From contig VZQC01004530.1 in the NCBI GenBank assembly GCA_009823505.1, forward strand, positions 1,609,641-1,673,640: a stretch of 64,000 nucleotides of DNA, given 5' to 3'. Shown piece after piece: positions 48,296-60,939 of this stretch. The stretch is from Rhizomys pruinosus (taxonomy: Eukaryota; Chordata; Mammalia; Rodentia; Spalacidae). The position numbers and the translations under genes are program-made. The first letter of the stretch is position 1, and every line of letters starts with the position of its first letter. The notes under the pieces are model-generated. The model saw nothing but the letters and a program-made list of their open reading frames with translations. It did not search any database and was not told where the DNA came from.

Positions 48296-49920
48296 GATTC
48301 TCAGTAGGTTTTATTCGAGTCCTTTTATTAGGGATACATTTTTCCACATGGCTCGTTTCAACATGTAGAGGTTCTAAGGCTGGGCAACTGTCTGAAAGAG
48401 GGTATCAGAGGCTCTCTCCTTAGTACCAAGCACAGGGTAGATCCTCAACCAATTACTTGTTAAAACTAAGTATATCAAAGGTCCCGTTTTGGCATCTAAG
48501 ATTAAGATTGCTTCTCACATGTGCGTTGTAGGTATGGTAGGCTCCTGCGTGTCTAACAGTGCAGAGCTATGGAAAAGATGGCCTCCTGTGCTCACAGTGC
48601 TGCTTTCTGCACCAGGATGGAGCCATCTCCAGTCACTTACCTGCACAGGAAAGAGTCCAGAGTGGACCGAATCCATAGGCCTTAAGGCTGGGATGCGTAC
48701 AGGCTCGGATCTGAGCCCAGTGACTGGGACAATGTTACCATCTCCTGTCCTATCTGGGAGGCCACACACGGCCCTGAACAGTGTAAGCAGCTACGATAAG
48801 TGCCCACCAACCTCTGGGTCTGACAGTCATTCTTGAGGCCCTGGAGGAGCAGATGTTGAAGAGCTGAAGGTCATTTACTTTTAGGGAGTAAGCTGATTAG
48901 CTTTTTCTCAGTATTTTAGGGTCCCTGTGTGATTTAATGGAACAAGGACTTTGAACTTACGTCTGAACATTAAAATGTGAGTTCCCACCCCACCCTGCTG
49001 CAGCTAACAATGAAGACTGCTGATATCAGAGCCCCCAGTGGTCTTCAAACCTCGAAATCAGAAAAGGATTCTTCTAAAATTTCACGTTTGCCTTAAACGC
49101 AGATGGGGTTTCTAATGAAATAAAAAGGCAGGAAAATGGAAAACTAGAAAATGAACATGGTGGAGCCTTCCCTGCCCTGTTTGCCCACTTGGCACTGAGC
49201 ATGCAGGCCCGCCACCATGGAATGGAGACCCAGCTTAGTGCCCACTCCCCTTATGTCCTTCAGGACGGAAGCTGCAGAGAGGTGCATCTTTTAGGTTTGC
49301 AGAAAGATAAGATTTGGATTTTATGCTGCATTAAACCTCTTCACACAGGACATCTAGCTCCTTAGGAGTGGAGTGCCTGGGACATTTAATTTGTTACATG
49401 CTCGTTGATACACAGCCCTGAGACACTGAGGCTCAAAGGAGAGATTGGTCCTTTCCAACTGCCACAGTCCTGAGGACCAACATGCTTCCACTTTCTCACC
49501 TCCCTCGCTCTGACTTTCTCTGAGACCTGATTTGTCAGATGTCAGCCTGCAGGACTGTAGCCCACAGGACCACAGGTGAGCCAGGGTGGGGGGAGATGGC
49601 AGGGACTCAGTTTGTGCTGCGGGCTAGACATATGGGCCCATCTAAGCTCCGCATGGGCCCTAAGGATTCATAGCTGGGAAAATAGAGGCTGGAAAAGCCT
49701 GAGAATCTGCCACTGTTCTTCAAGGCCAGGTCTGTGACTTGGACACTGAGCACAGCCCAAGGATATGGCAGACGCTGTGGGACTCTTAAGCCTGGTGAGG
49801 CACAGAGGGTGAGGCCTGGGTCTGTACCACCTACTAGCTCTAAACATAGGCCTACAAGGCATATCTCATAGGGGAGTGCAGCAAGGGACAGGCACACTTG
49901 GACTTTTAATCTTTTTGAAT
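48296..49920. other. Unassigned unique intronic sequence
   Basis: No exon, RNA gene or clear repeat was recognised. Confidence 0.45.
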
Positions 49921-49924
49921 ATGT

Positions 49925-50132
49925 TTTTTTTTAATTATTTTTAATTATGTGCATGGGTCAGTGTGTAAATTTGTGCACATGAGTATAGTGGCCACAGAGG
50001 CCAGATGTACTGGATCCCCTGGCACTGAAACCACCACCAGCAGCTGTGAGCCACTCCACGTGGTTGCTTGAGAACTCAGGTCTTCTGTGAACACAGCACC
50101 CACACTTAAGTGCTGAGCCCTCACTCCGGCCC
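49925..50132 (-). mobile_element. B2/B3-like SINE, diverged
   Basis: Left T-rich tail, tgtactggatcccctggcac in the middle and a degraded tRNA-like head (gtgctgagccctcactcc) at the right. Subfamily uncertain. Confidence 0.65.
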
Positions 50133-51155
50133 CTTGACCTCCTAATCTCTATTTTAAGTTTGCTTTGCCTGGTGAGCACCCCTTTCCCTGATCTCAGGTT
50201 TTTGTATTCAACTTATAGGTGCACAGTGCTGGGCTAGGAAAATGTAAATGAGCCTGAGTTCACCTTAAAATATCTCTCTTCTTCCTCTTCTCTCTCTGGG
50301 AGTCTCAGAGGGGCAACCAGCAGCAGATGATGTGCTGGGTGGGGAGTGTCACTCAGCATCTGTTTTTCTTTCTGAGCCACACAGAAAAGTGATGTGTACC
50401 CAGAACGGCCCCTAGCAATCTCTCCCTGAGCACACCAGCCCTCGAGGGTCTTGGCAGCCCACTTCCTGCCCTGCTCACTTTCAGGCTCTTAGTGACACCC
50501 ATAGCAGTGTCACCTTTCACTGTCCTTCACACCTACATGGCTCAGCTACCCTGCCAGGCCTGTGTAGGTGCATGTCCTTCATATTACACATGTCCAGGGC
50601 CTGGCATGGAACTGGGGAGGGCCTGGTATATCTGTGGATGGCATCCTCCTGGCTTCCACTTTCCACTGCTTCAGAAGGCTTTATTAGCTCAACACAGGCC
50701 TTCTGATGTGCCCAAGGCAGTCTCCTACCACAGGTCAGCTGGGCCACCACCAGGGACTGGCCCACTACTGCTCTGCATCCTGGATGTGGCTTTTGTGCCA
50801 ATTAGAAAAGTCATTCCCAGCATTAATTTGGGCCCATAGTCAGGGGCTCACTGCCAGTCCTGTGACCTATGCCTGGTGCCTCGGGACAGTATTCAGACTG
50901 AACAGGCTGGCAGCTGTGATGGGGTGCTGTGTGTCCACGTGCTGGCACATGCTCTGCTGGCCCGTCACTTGCATCTCGGCAAGCTCTTTGCTTGCTGTTG
51001 TCTGCAGACTCCCCTTCCATTCTAATCATGGAGTGAATCAGACTATTTTAGGGCCTCTGCTCGTTTCACACTCTTTCTCCTCCAGATGGTGGCTTGCTCA
51101 CAGTTCTTTTCTAGTACGTGAAAGAAGTGTCACCATTCCTCCTACAAAGGGCCCT
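50133..51155. other. Unassigned unique intronic sequence
   Basis: No exon or repeat was recognised. The 176-codon plus-strand frame from 50706 ends in the TCC tract and is not supported as a gene. Confidence 0.45.
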
Positions 51156-51232
51156 TCCTCCTCCTCTTCCTCCTCCTCCTCCTTCTCTACTTCCTCCTCA
51201 TCCTTGTTCTCTTCTTCCCTTTCTCCTTTTTG
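51156..51232 (+). repeat. (TCC)n polypyrimidine tract
   Basis: About 75 bases, nearly all C and T, a shorter relative of the tract at 1929-2287. Confidence 0.93.
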
Positions 51233-53484
51233 TTAGAGCCTCCCACATGCAGGCTGGGGAGATGTATTTCCACCAATCCATTACTCTGGTAAGTGGCTAC
51301 TGTGTGGCATTGGGAGCCTCAGATAGTGGACAGAACCTTCCTAGAAGCTCCCTCTATGCGGAGCGACAGGCAGCAAGAGTGAGAGTCTGCATGGGAAGAG
51401 CAGAAGGACTGAGCAAGATTGGCACTGTGAGGTGAAGAGGCGACTGGCCTCATGCACTCTGCTGCTGTACACCTCTTTCCTGAGAGGTGGTGCGATCTGA
51501 CCTAGCCTGGTTAGCACAGTGAAGCCTCTGTAGGGAGGAGCCAGTGAGGTGCTGCTGTCAAGGATGACCTGGAGGCTGGCCTCCAATGTACTTCTGGGGG
51601 ACAGTACCTGAGGATTCTAGACTGGCTAAGTCTTAGCTTACTCATCTTAGTAAGTTCTACTGTATGAATGCTTTCTTTCTTCTCAAGGGCAGGGCTCACC
51701 ATGAGTCTGTGATGTATGTTGCCCTTTCCTGAGTTGGGCATGGATGTGTCAGTGTTAGTATTTTTCAGTACCCAAGAAAGTGGGGCACACATTGCTCTTG
51801 AAGGTGGCTTAGTGCTCTTACAGTGCCCAGGTCATGAGGAAGGCAAGCCTACATTTGCTGCTATGCAGAACACATCTCATGTGTCCAGTGTTAACCACTG
51901 CATTCAAAGACCCAGGCTCCACCTCAGCATTACTGGCCTCTGTTCCCTGGGACTTTCTTTTCCTGGTCTACAATGCAGTCCCTCTTCTGTCTTTTTTCTG
52001 GATTCCCCGAGGCCTCCCAAGTGTTGCCTGGGAAGGCATCTGCAGTAGGAAGTATCTGGCTTTCCTGAGAGGTGGTGACGAGCATCAAGATTCTCTTCTC
52101 CATGTTGGAGGCACTCTCCCAGGAGCAACTCTCTGACTGTCCTCTGCCTAGGCTGGCAAGCTGGTGCTAGGGAAGGCAGATAACCCACCCCAGGTGAATA
52201 ATACCTCAGTCTGGTTTATGAATCAGAGGACTGGGCTGTGCCTCCTTCTCCAGGCCGTGACTGTCAGCTTTGCTCACATGAGATGCCTCACACTGCTGTG
52301 TTGCTGGATGGGACATCTCGGTGGTTCTGTTGCCTTCCTCCTGTTCTCCATGGGTCAGGGGTGATCAAGTCATGCAATGAACCCTTTGTGATCTCTCTGC
52401 CTCCTTGGTCCCTCATATCTGACATGATACCCATGGATAGTGGAGGCAAGGATCCCACCCTCTTGCATTAGGGGCACGTTGTCACGTGTTCTTATCCAGC
52501 TTTGCGCCCTTGGGAGGCTTGGCTCTGACCTGGGGTGTTGCCTCTAGGACTAGAGCTTGGGTCAGATAGATGCATGTATATCCAGGGGTGAGAGAGAATT
52601 ACGGAGCAGCAGGAAAGGAGAGGGAGGGGTGGGAGAGTTTTCGGCTCTTAAGAAGAGCTACACCTTCTCGCACTGGGTGGGCAGGGTGAGGCCCTTCTTG
52701 TGTGCCAGGGCAGCTGAACCCTGAGGAACTGAAGTGACAGTACCTTTTCAATGCAGGAATGGGGGCAGTAACCTGTCACCAAGCAATGAGCTGAGATGAG
52801 AGGCTAAGTTGTGTCATCACAGGCCTTGGATTTTTGAAGAACACAAGGATTATGGGTGAGAGCCTGCTGTGGAATGTCACCTTCTAGGCACAATGTGGCC
52901 ATTACCATCTTATTGAGAGCAGCCTGTATCTATCAGAGATCTCTATAAATTGGGCCTACTGGAGGAGGAGGTGGGGAGGGTCGTTAGGTCCTTACCTGAG
53001 ATTCTACCCACTCTGTCCCTCCTGTACCCCCCCCAGATATGTAAATCTGTTCTAGCTGCTCTTCGTCTAGGGAGGTGCTAGAGTTTATAGGAGGCAAAAG
53101 TTAAATGAAGGGGAGACTCCACTTAAGCAGCTTTTGGGAGGTCATCACCCATGCTGGGGTAGGACTTTCTGGTGATGAGGCCAGTTTGGCATAATCTACA
53201 TTTGGCATAATCTCCTGTAAGTAATCCCCCACTCATACTCCCATAAACTCATTGGTTCACCAATCTAGAGTTGTTCCTTTGGTCCGTTGGTGCCCTATAT
53301 AGAGTGAATGGACATTTACTCATGTTTCCCTAGAAAAAAGTTAATGAAACAGGGTCCTTTGGAGTTATTGATCTGCACAACAGCTTCATCTGGGCCATGT
53401 CTGGAGTTCCAGCTCCTGCGCACCCCTGGGTTCACAGCTGCTGCAGTTATTTTTATAAATATAACTCATCTTATGTTCAAATGT
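51233..53484. other. Unassigned unique intronic sequence
   Basis: Only a direct repeat of tttggcataatct near 53185 and 53201 stands out. No gene was recognised. Confidence 0.45.
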
Positions 53485-53486
53485 AG

Positions 53487-53628
53487 TTTTAATACAGAGA
53501 CTCCCTGTAACCCCAGCTGGCTGGAAACTCACTATGTAGACCAGGCTGGCCTCCATCTTACTGAGGTCTGCCTGCCTCTGGTTCCTGAGTGTTTGGATTA
53601 AACGTGTGTGCCACCACAATGGGCCAAA
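53487..53628 (-). mobile_element. B1 SINE, diverged
   Basis: Minus-oriented B1 with gagactccctgtaaccccag and gtagaccaggctggcctcca. It ends near ccaccacaatgggcc. Confidence 0.85.
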
Positions 53629-55133
53629 TTTAGACTTTTGGATATGACTTACAGCTGTTGTTTGGGGGAAGAGCAGTCAGTTAAGGAAAAATTTACAGAA
53701 GTGTATGCATGGTGGTCAGGCTAGTCCCCTGCTTTGTAAATTGATAAAATTAATTTGATCTTTTGTTCCCTGAAATAAAAATGTGATGTCAATGGTCATG
53801 TTTTCAATGTGGACTGTGTATATTTCTGCAACACGTGTGAGGCACATTCTTGCTACTCAGTAGATAGGTATAGAATATATACTCTCATGTTTCTTCTGGC
53901 CTCTCAGAAGCACTCAATTCATCTATTATTCAGACCACCAGTATGCTGCCTGACATACTCTCGACAAGTCTTTGTGACTCAAGCCCTTCTGGCTACTCAG
54001 ATGGAAGTCTCAGAGTAACAACATTCCATGGGGGTAAGGTAGGGAGCAAGGAAGGGGAGAGTTATAGGTCCTAAGGACCTTGCTTCTATGGTAGAGGGTG
54101 CTGGGAAGGAGAAGAACCCCTTGTGTTCTATGTCCAATGTAAAGAGACATCCAGGACATGAAGGTATCCAGAACTGAAGCCTCTAGAACATAACTCCTAG
54201 ATCTCAAAGCTACCGAAGTCTTGTTTTGGTGGCTGACCTGACATATAAGAATTGGAGCCTTCCACACCAATGAAAAAGGATGCCTTGGTTTACAGGAAAG
54301 TGCAGGAGGCAATTTCTGAGCATTCAGCTAGTTGTGAAGATGCCAAAGTGAATCCAGGCTCATCACCTGGCTTGTGGCCTGCCTCTCACTTGGGGAACTG
54401 TGTCAGATCCATCCCCTGTGGACAGGGGCCTCCTTCCTTGCACATTATGCCTTATATCCAGTTTTCCATCCTTCTCGCTCACTTTTCTTAGCCATGGCTT
54501 AGTATGAAATCACAAGAGCAGACCCAGGATACAATCAGAAACAGGAGAGTTCTCCCACAGGATCCACAGGGTATTGGTTCTAGGACATCTGGGATACCAA
54601 AACGCATGTCCCTTCTGTAGACTAAGCACAGTATTTACATAGAACCTATAACATTCTCTTGTATACTTTAACTAATCTTTAGATGACTGACATAATACTG
54701 AATGCGCTGGACATTTCTTCATGCACGTGGGTTGAACATAGTAAGTGGTGCATGAAAAATCCAAGTTTGCTTTTAGGAACTCTGAAATTTCTTCTTGAAA
54801 ATTTTCCTCCATGGATATTTTGAATTAAAAGATAACTGGACTCCCAAATGTGGCAGAACTGACTATACTTTATGTCTTATGTTGGTGAATACTTGAGTTT
54901 TAACTTAAAGACTAATTGGCTATATTCCTTACTAAGCTATATTACCCATGGAAGCCAGGGGGAAAGTGAGTAAGTTTCAGATTTCTTTAATCAGTTGGTT
55001 AATAATAAAGGTGGGCAAATAAAAGGAAGGTGTTCGGAACTTTGTGATTCAGGCCAAATCTGGATGTGTGGACTGAGCAGTATGAGCTAGGTGGGACTGT
55101 ACCAGGGTGTTTAAGGTACTTCTAGGAAACATT
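53629..55133. other. Unassigned unique intronic sequence
   Basis: No exon, RNA gene or clear repeat was recognised; an AT-rich part lies at 54600-55030. Confidence 0.45.
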
Positions 55134-55266
55134 TCTTTTTGAGACAAGGTTTCCCAGCAGCCCCAGCTGGCCTGGAACTCACTATGTAGACTAGGCTGGT
55201 ATTGATCTCACAGAGATCCACCTGCCTCTGCCTCCTAAGACTGAAGGCTTGCCCCACTAAGTCCAG
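55134..55266 (-). mobile_element. B1 SINE
   Basis: Minus-oriented B1 flanked by cttctaggaaa on both sides, a target-site duplication. Motifs cagccccagctggcctggaa and gatccacctgcctctgcctc are clear. The 5' B1 end (right) is partly lost. Confidence 0.88.
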
Positions 55267-56054
55267 CTTCTAGGAAATTTTTGAACTTAACTGTTTTGTC
55301 TAAAAGCATTTTTCCTCTACTATGTTTCATTCTGCAGGCACACAGGTTCTGAGTTCCCCACTAACTTGCCTGGACTGACAGACTTTTCTGTCCTTACTCT
55401 TGTCTGCCATACTCATCTACTCTGCCTTAAAGCATCCATTCAAGAGATTGCGCTCATTGCCAAATGCAGAAGCCCATCTAATTCTATAGAAGGCTATTTA
55501 AATGGGAGTTTTAGAATTCCACATATCTTTTAAAAGCTGTAATTTAGCAGAGCAAATTGCCTCAACAAGATAAACACCTCACTTCCTAGCAGTGATTCAT
55601 GTGGTTATATTTGGGGTTGGCATGCAGCTGGCCTGCCTAGGGGGGCACTTATAGTTGGTGAATACTCACTGTTTCTGGGAGGACAAGACCAAGCTGCTGC
55701 CCATGCTCCCAGCCCAGCCTGATGGTCCACCACACCCTTCCTAACTCTACCCACCCCAGCTCTCAGCAACCTTTGAGACCCACTTCAAGCTACAGCTGGT
55801 TCCTTTCTTGATAGACCCATGTCTGTGTTGTCAGATGTTTTTAATTCCTCCTGCTTCCATAACCATTCTAGGGAGAATTGTATTAAAAGACCTCGCTGGA
55901 CTTTGTTACCACATTTTCCTTTCAGGCAGCATTACCAGGTGCACATAACTACATTGACCAGCTGAAAACCAACTAAAAAAAAAAAAAACACTAGAAACCA
56001 CTTGTGTATGTGCCAGTGTGCAGAAAATGTTGACAGATATGAAGGGCAGCTCAC
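55267..56054. other. Unassigned intronic sequence up to the Sh3rf3 exon donor
   Basis: Unique sequence with an A run at 55975-55988. No additional exon was recognised. Confidence 0.45.
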
Positions 56055-56155
56055 ACGTTGAGGGGCAGCTGGACTTTGGGAGACATGCACTGTTCTCCAG
56101 CCACTGCAGCAGCTCGTGGGATGGCCGTGGGAATAGGTGCAGCAGAAGAAGAGTC
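56055..56155 (-). CDS. Sh3rf3: Sh3rf3 internal exon, linker before the third SH3 domain
   Basis: This 101-nt exon has 33 full codons plus two bases of a split valine codon. The acceptor is a T-rich tract ending in ttcag and the donor is gtgagc. It starts in phase 0 and leaves two bases that join the first G of the next exon (46428) to give the Val before the SH3 core. The peptide is rich in Ser, Ala and Pro, runs from DSSSAAPIPTAIPRAA to SPKVQLPLN, and looks disordered. It matches, from memory, the segment just before the third SH3 domain of SH3RF3/POSH2, a RING E3 ligase and scaffold in RAC1/PAK-JNK signalling. In this family the RAC1-binding region lies near here, but I cannot place its limits. 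It is the most 5' exon recognised; earlier exons should lie beyond 64000. The linker alone would be weak evidence, but phase and order with the SH3 exon make it convincing. Confidence 0.87.
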
Positions 56156-56520
56156 CTGAAAAAGAAGACACAGGAGTGAGTAGGGGAGAGAGTCTATCTA
56201 AGGAGGAGGAAGAGGGTCAGTGTGCACTTGGAACCCTCAGTGCTCACACCTCCCCCTTCCTCCATTCTCATGCATTTGCCTAGGTTGTTAATAACCTTGT
56301 CATGGTCCACTGAAGGGAGAGTGGTGGCCCAAGGCGCCTGCCCCAAGGCATCTTCCAGAGCCCCTCCTGAGTATCACACCATGGTCAAGAAGGGAGAAGA
56401 CACCATGTCGGAAGCCTGGCTTTATCCTTACACTGTGAATTAGTTATTCATGTATGGGAAAGAAAGTCCAGACAAAGCTATTAATACTACAAAATGAATT
56501 TATTTAAAAATGGCATTCTT

Positions 56521-56746
56521 GGGGCTGGAGAGATGGCCTAGTGGTTAAGAGCGCCGACTGCTCTTGCAGAGGACCCAGGTTTGATCCCCAGTACCCGCAT
56601 GGCAGCTAAGAACAGTCTGTAACTCCAATTCCAGAAGAACTCCAGTTCCAGGGGAATCTGAGACCCTCTTCTGACCTCCGCAGCATTGCACAACACGGGT
56701 GCACAGACCTACATGCAGACAGTACACTCATATACATACAAAAATA
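56521..56746 (+). mobile_element. B2 SINE (17-bp-duplication subgroup)
   Basis: Plus-oriented B2 starting ggggctggagagatggccta. A perfect 15-bp duplication, aaaaatggcattctt, flanks it (56506-56520 and 56747-56761). The body has both aactccaattccagaag and aactccagttccagggg. Confidence 0.95.
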
Positions 56747-56761
56747 AAAAATGGCATTCTT

Positions 56762-58055
56762 ATTAAAACCACTTTAAGATATCATCTCACTCCGATAAGA
56801 CTGGCTAGGATCAAGAAAACAAAAGAGCCCAAATGCTGTGGAGCAAGGGGAACACTCACCCACTGCTGGATGCATGTTCCACTGCGGAAAGCAGTGTGGA
56901 GAAACCGTAAAAGACTAAAAATGAGCCTACCACCTGACCCAGGCATACTACTTCTGGCTATATCCCCACAAAGCTCATCCTATGCCAGAGATAAATGCAC
57001 ATCCATGTTTATTGCAGCTCTTTTCACAATAATGAAGAGCTGGAAGCAACCCAAGTATCCCTCAACTGACCAGTGGATAAAGAAAATGTGGTAACATCTA
57101 CACAATGGAGTTCTATGCAGTGGTAAAGAAAGATGATACCAGGAACTTTGCAGGTAAGTAGATGGAACTGGAACCCATTATGCTAAGTGAAGTAAAAGAA
57201 TCCCCAAAAAAACAAACAACGGATGGTATCCCTCATTTGTGGATGCTAGCACCAAATCCCTAGTTGTAAGGCAAACCGAGCAACATTAATGTTATATTTC
57301 TTTTTATCTGAAAGCAAATGTGTTCTTATAATTTGAATCCTTTAACAGGTTCTAGAATTGACCTACCACTTATTTTCAGACTTCGTAATTTTAGTATATA
57401 GGTGGAGAGTATGTACACATATTTTAGAGTAATATAAAATTAAAGGGAAAAATGTGAGTTCCTAAACACGTTGGGACTAACATACAGTTTACTTTCAGAT
57501 GTCATAATTTTGGTATAGGTGTGATGTATATATAGGCATATTTTGGAGCAATAAAAATTGCAGGGAACAACAAAAGGACCGGATCAAAGAACTAACTGAG
57601 ACAGTAAACTTCTGCCCCACACAATAAACCTCTGCATAGAAAATCTTTAAAAAGACTGAGAAAAAGATGCAAGACATGTATGGCAGAATGTATGTACTCA
57701 GGTGGGGTGGGGGGGGCATGGAAGGGGGAATGAGTCTAAATTGGATCAAGAAATGTATGAAGTGCACAGGACTTCAATAAAAACTCCCTTTCTGGGGCTG
57801 GAGAGATGGCCTAGAGGTTAAGAGCGCTGACCGCTCTTACAGAGGACTCGGGTTCGATCCCCAGCACCCACATGGCAGCCGAGAACCGTCTGAAACTCCA
57901 ATTCCAGGAGAACTCCAGTTCCAGGGGAATCCAACACCCTCTTCTGACCTCCGTGGCATTGCACGACACGGGTGCACACACTTGCATGCAGACAGCACAT
58001 TCATACACATACAGAAATAAATTTTAAAAAATTAAAAAATCCCTTTCTACTACAT
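56762..58055 (+). mobile_element. 5'-truncated L1 interrupted by a B2
   Basis: It starts inside the ORF2 end region (ttaaaaccactttaagatat) and runs through the Cys-rich and IKKMW segments into a 3' UTR with a G-rich tract near 57700-57720. The motif aaaaatggcattctt before it reappears as aaaaatgacattcct at 58056-58070, an old target-site duplication with two mismatches. The open 131-codon plus-strand frame at 56699-57094 is the ORF2 end fused to B2 sequence. Confidence 0.85.
57794..58040 (+). mobile_element. B2 SINE (17-bp-duplication subgroup) in the L1 tail
   Basis: Plus-oriented full B2. The short repeat tccctttct lies on both sides. It carries the duplicated 17-bp block, aactccaattccaggag then aactccagttccagggg. 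Confidence 0.93.
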
Positions 58056-58070
58056 AAAAATGACATTCCT

Positions 58071-59554
58071 AGAAGTTGAATATTAACTTCTAAAGAGGTG
58101 ACAGTAAGGGGCAATGGCAAGATGTCCAGGGATACAGAGCACAGCACCTTCCACCCAAGACTGCACCCTGAAGAACTCAGGGCCTCAAGGGATTACAACT
58201 CAAGGTCATGCCTTCCAAGGTCAGTGTCTGCTGAACTCTCCAGGTAAAGGTGGAGAGAGGAATCTGGGAATCCTGATGGCCTAGCAAGGAAATTCCTCAT
58301 GGAGAATCCTTAGAAGCTAGTGTTGTCCCCAAGTACCCTAGCACCAGCTTCTGCTCCCATACTTCCTGGGGCACCTGTCCTATCTATCCTGTTCTGTTCA
58401 GAGGTATTAGGAGGCATAATAATTTGAATTCTTTTCACTTCAAAAGGTAAGTTCAAGTCATAGCCCCTTATTTAGAATAAGCGTCTTTGCAAATGTAAAG
58501 TAAGGACCCTAGGAAGAGATTATCTTTGATTAGATTGGATAAACATTCCAATGAACAATGAACAGAACAGAAACACAAGGCCTTGTGATAATGGGAACAG
58601 AGACTAGAGTCACATGTCTACAAACCAAGAAATGGTAAAAATGGCTGGCAGCCACCAGAACCAGGAAGAGGAGCTTGACAGACTTCTCCATAGCCTCTGG
58701 GAAGAAGCAACCCTGCCAGCAACTCCATTTTGGATTTCTAGGCTCCATAACTTCTGGAATGTGAGTTTTACTTGTTTCAAGCCACCGAGTTAGTGGTATC
58801 ATTTAGAAGTCCCAGGAAACTAATGTAGAGGGAACATAAGAATGCCTGGGGACAGTAGGGACTCATCTCCCTCCACAGAGAGGGCCCTGGCATTTCTTTC
58901 CTTCCAGGGCCTAACACATGAGTATCTAACGGGACTGTGGTTAAGGCTGTTGGGAACTTGGCAGAAAGATAGTATTGTACTGGGACTGCCCATGGCTCTG
59001 AATGGGACAGACGCATATGTCATGGGGTATGTGCCCTCAAGTGGGCAGAGGTGACAGAGATAGGAGAGAGCCAACTAGAAGTTCTAGGTATTTAACATAC
59101 CATAGCTCCAGTGTGAGAAACAGCCCTAGGAGGCAGCTGTGGAGAGCAGACTACACACTGATGAACATTGAAGTGCAGGTGGCAGGAAGCTGCAGCTCAA
59201 GCAGTGAAGTCACATTAAAAGTAGCTCTCCCCTTGATGACTGGGAGCACATCTCATCAACTGAGAATAACTCTAGACTTTGATTTCCAGAGCCGAAGGTC
59301 AGCAGGTGGCACTATGTCTGGAGCTATTCACTGGAATAGAACCTAAGAACTCTAAAGAAAGACACAGTTGCAACCCTCCAGCAGCCTTGGAAGTCTTGGA
59401 AGTACAAAGTCAGCTCTTCCACCTGTACAGATCCCAATGCTGTGGTTGTTTCCCATATTCCCAATGCATTTGGGAGACACCCCCAACTGGAACAACAGAC
59501 ACCTTCAGGGGGTACAATCTCTGGAATCTTGAGACAGTGAGAGTTTCTGCTCAG
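58071..59554. other. Unassigned unique intronic sequence
   Basis: No exon, RNA gene or clear repeat was recognised; several small open frames on both strands overlap one another without recognisable domains. Confidence 0.45.
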
Positions 59555-59642
59555 CCTAGTAGAAGAATGAATCTAGCTCTATCTCTCTTACCTTAAGCAA
59601 CTTAAAATGAATCAAAAACCTTCATGTAAAACGTGAAACTTT

Positions 59643-59800
59643 AGCCAGGTGTGGTGGCGCACGCCTTTAATCCTAGCACTTGGGAGGCAGAAGTAGGCGG
59701 ATCTTTGTGAGTTCAAGGCCAGACTGGTCTACAGAGGGAATTCCAGGACAGCTGGGGCTACAGGGAGACCCTGTCTCAAAAAGACAAAAAAAAAAAAAAA
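59643..59800 (+). mobile_element. B1 SINE nested in L1
   Basis: Nearly consensus B1: agccaggtgtggtggcgcac to ctgtctcaaaaagacaaaaa. The flanks share gaaacttt (59635-59642 and 59801-59808). Confidence 0.94.
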
Positions 59801-60568
59801 GAAACTTTGAAACTGGTGAAAGAAAACATGAGAAGAACACATCAGGATAAAGGCATAGGTAAAGCCTTTCTAAAAGGACTCCAGTAGCACAGGAAATAAT
59901 AATCCCAAGAATTGATAAATGAGATTACATGGGATTAAAAAGCTTTTCACAGCAAAAGAAACAATTACTGGAGTGCAAGGAGAGCTTACAGACTAGGAAA
60001 ATGACTTTGCCAACTGTATATATGATAAGGGATTAAGATCTAGAATATATAAAGACTGTAAATGGATCACAAAACCCCACAAATCATTCAATAGATAAAT
60101 GGGAAAATGAACTAAATATGGTTCTAAAATGAAATATAAATGACCAGTGGTTAACATTCTTCATTACCTGTTACCTGGGAAGTGAAATTAAAACTGCTTT
60201 GCGATTCCCTCTCTTCCCATTCAGAATGGCTAACATCACGACAGCAAAATACTGATACAAGAACGTGGAGAAAGAGGGAATCCTTATTCACTGCTGGTGA
60301 GAGTGTAAACTGGAGCACCTATGGAAATCAGCATGGTGGCTTCTACAAAATAGAAAGAAAGAAATACCACATTACCCAGCTCTACCAGTCCTGAAGGAAG
60401 GACTCTGTCAATATACCACAGAAATACTTTGTACATTCATGTTTATTGTTGCATTGTCGACAATACCCCAGAAACAAAATCACCCTAAATGTCCATCAAC
60501 AGATGAAAAGATAAAGAAAATGTGTTTACACTCACATGGAATTTTATTTAGCCATAAAGAAACATGAG

Positions 60569-60795
60569 GGGGGCTGGAGAGATGGCTCAGTGGTTAACAG
60601 CACTGACTGATCTTGCAGAGGGCATTGGTTGCATTCCCAGCACCCACATGGCAGCTAACAACCATCCCTAAGTCCAGTTCCAGGGATCTAATGCCTCCTT
60701 CTGACTTCCTTGGGCACTGCACAACACAGATGCACTTATTCACATGCAGGGAATATGCTCGTACACACAAAATAAAATTAATAAAATAATAAAAA
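60569..60795 (+). mobile_element. B2 SINE nested in L1
   Basis: Plus-oriented B2: gggctggagagatggctcag, then ccagttccagggatctaatg. It has the single block, without the 17-bp duplication. Right end approximate. Confidence 0.9.
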
Positions 60796-60898
60796 GGAAA
60801 GTGTAATAATGCATTTTCAGGAAAATGGAAACAATTATATTGAGTGAATACATCAGCAAATAGCACATTTTCTCTCAAATGTAGAACCTATAAATAGA

Positions 60899-60939
<41 letters not shown>
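60899..60939 (+). repeat. (TG)n(TA)n microsatellite
   Basis: About seven TG units pass directly into about 13 TA units. Read directly. Confidence 0.95.

Larger units (their letters stand above)
46429..56054 (-). other. Sh3rf3: Sh3rf3 intron, about 9.6 kb
   Basis: The interval lies between two exons whose split Val codon joins correctly. It holds three B1 copies, one B2/B3-like SINE, one TCC tract and long unique stretches. No other coding sequence or RNA gene was recognised. Confidence 0.85.

Noticed and set aside
50706..51236. 176-codon plus-strand frame ending in poly-Ser
   Set aside because: The end is the TCC tract in translation; the rest has no recognisable domain.
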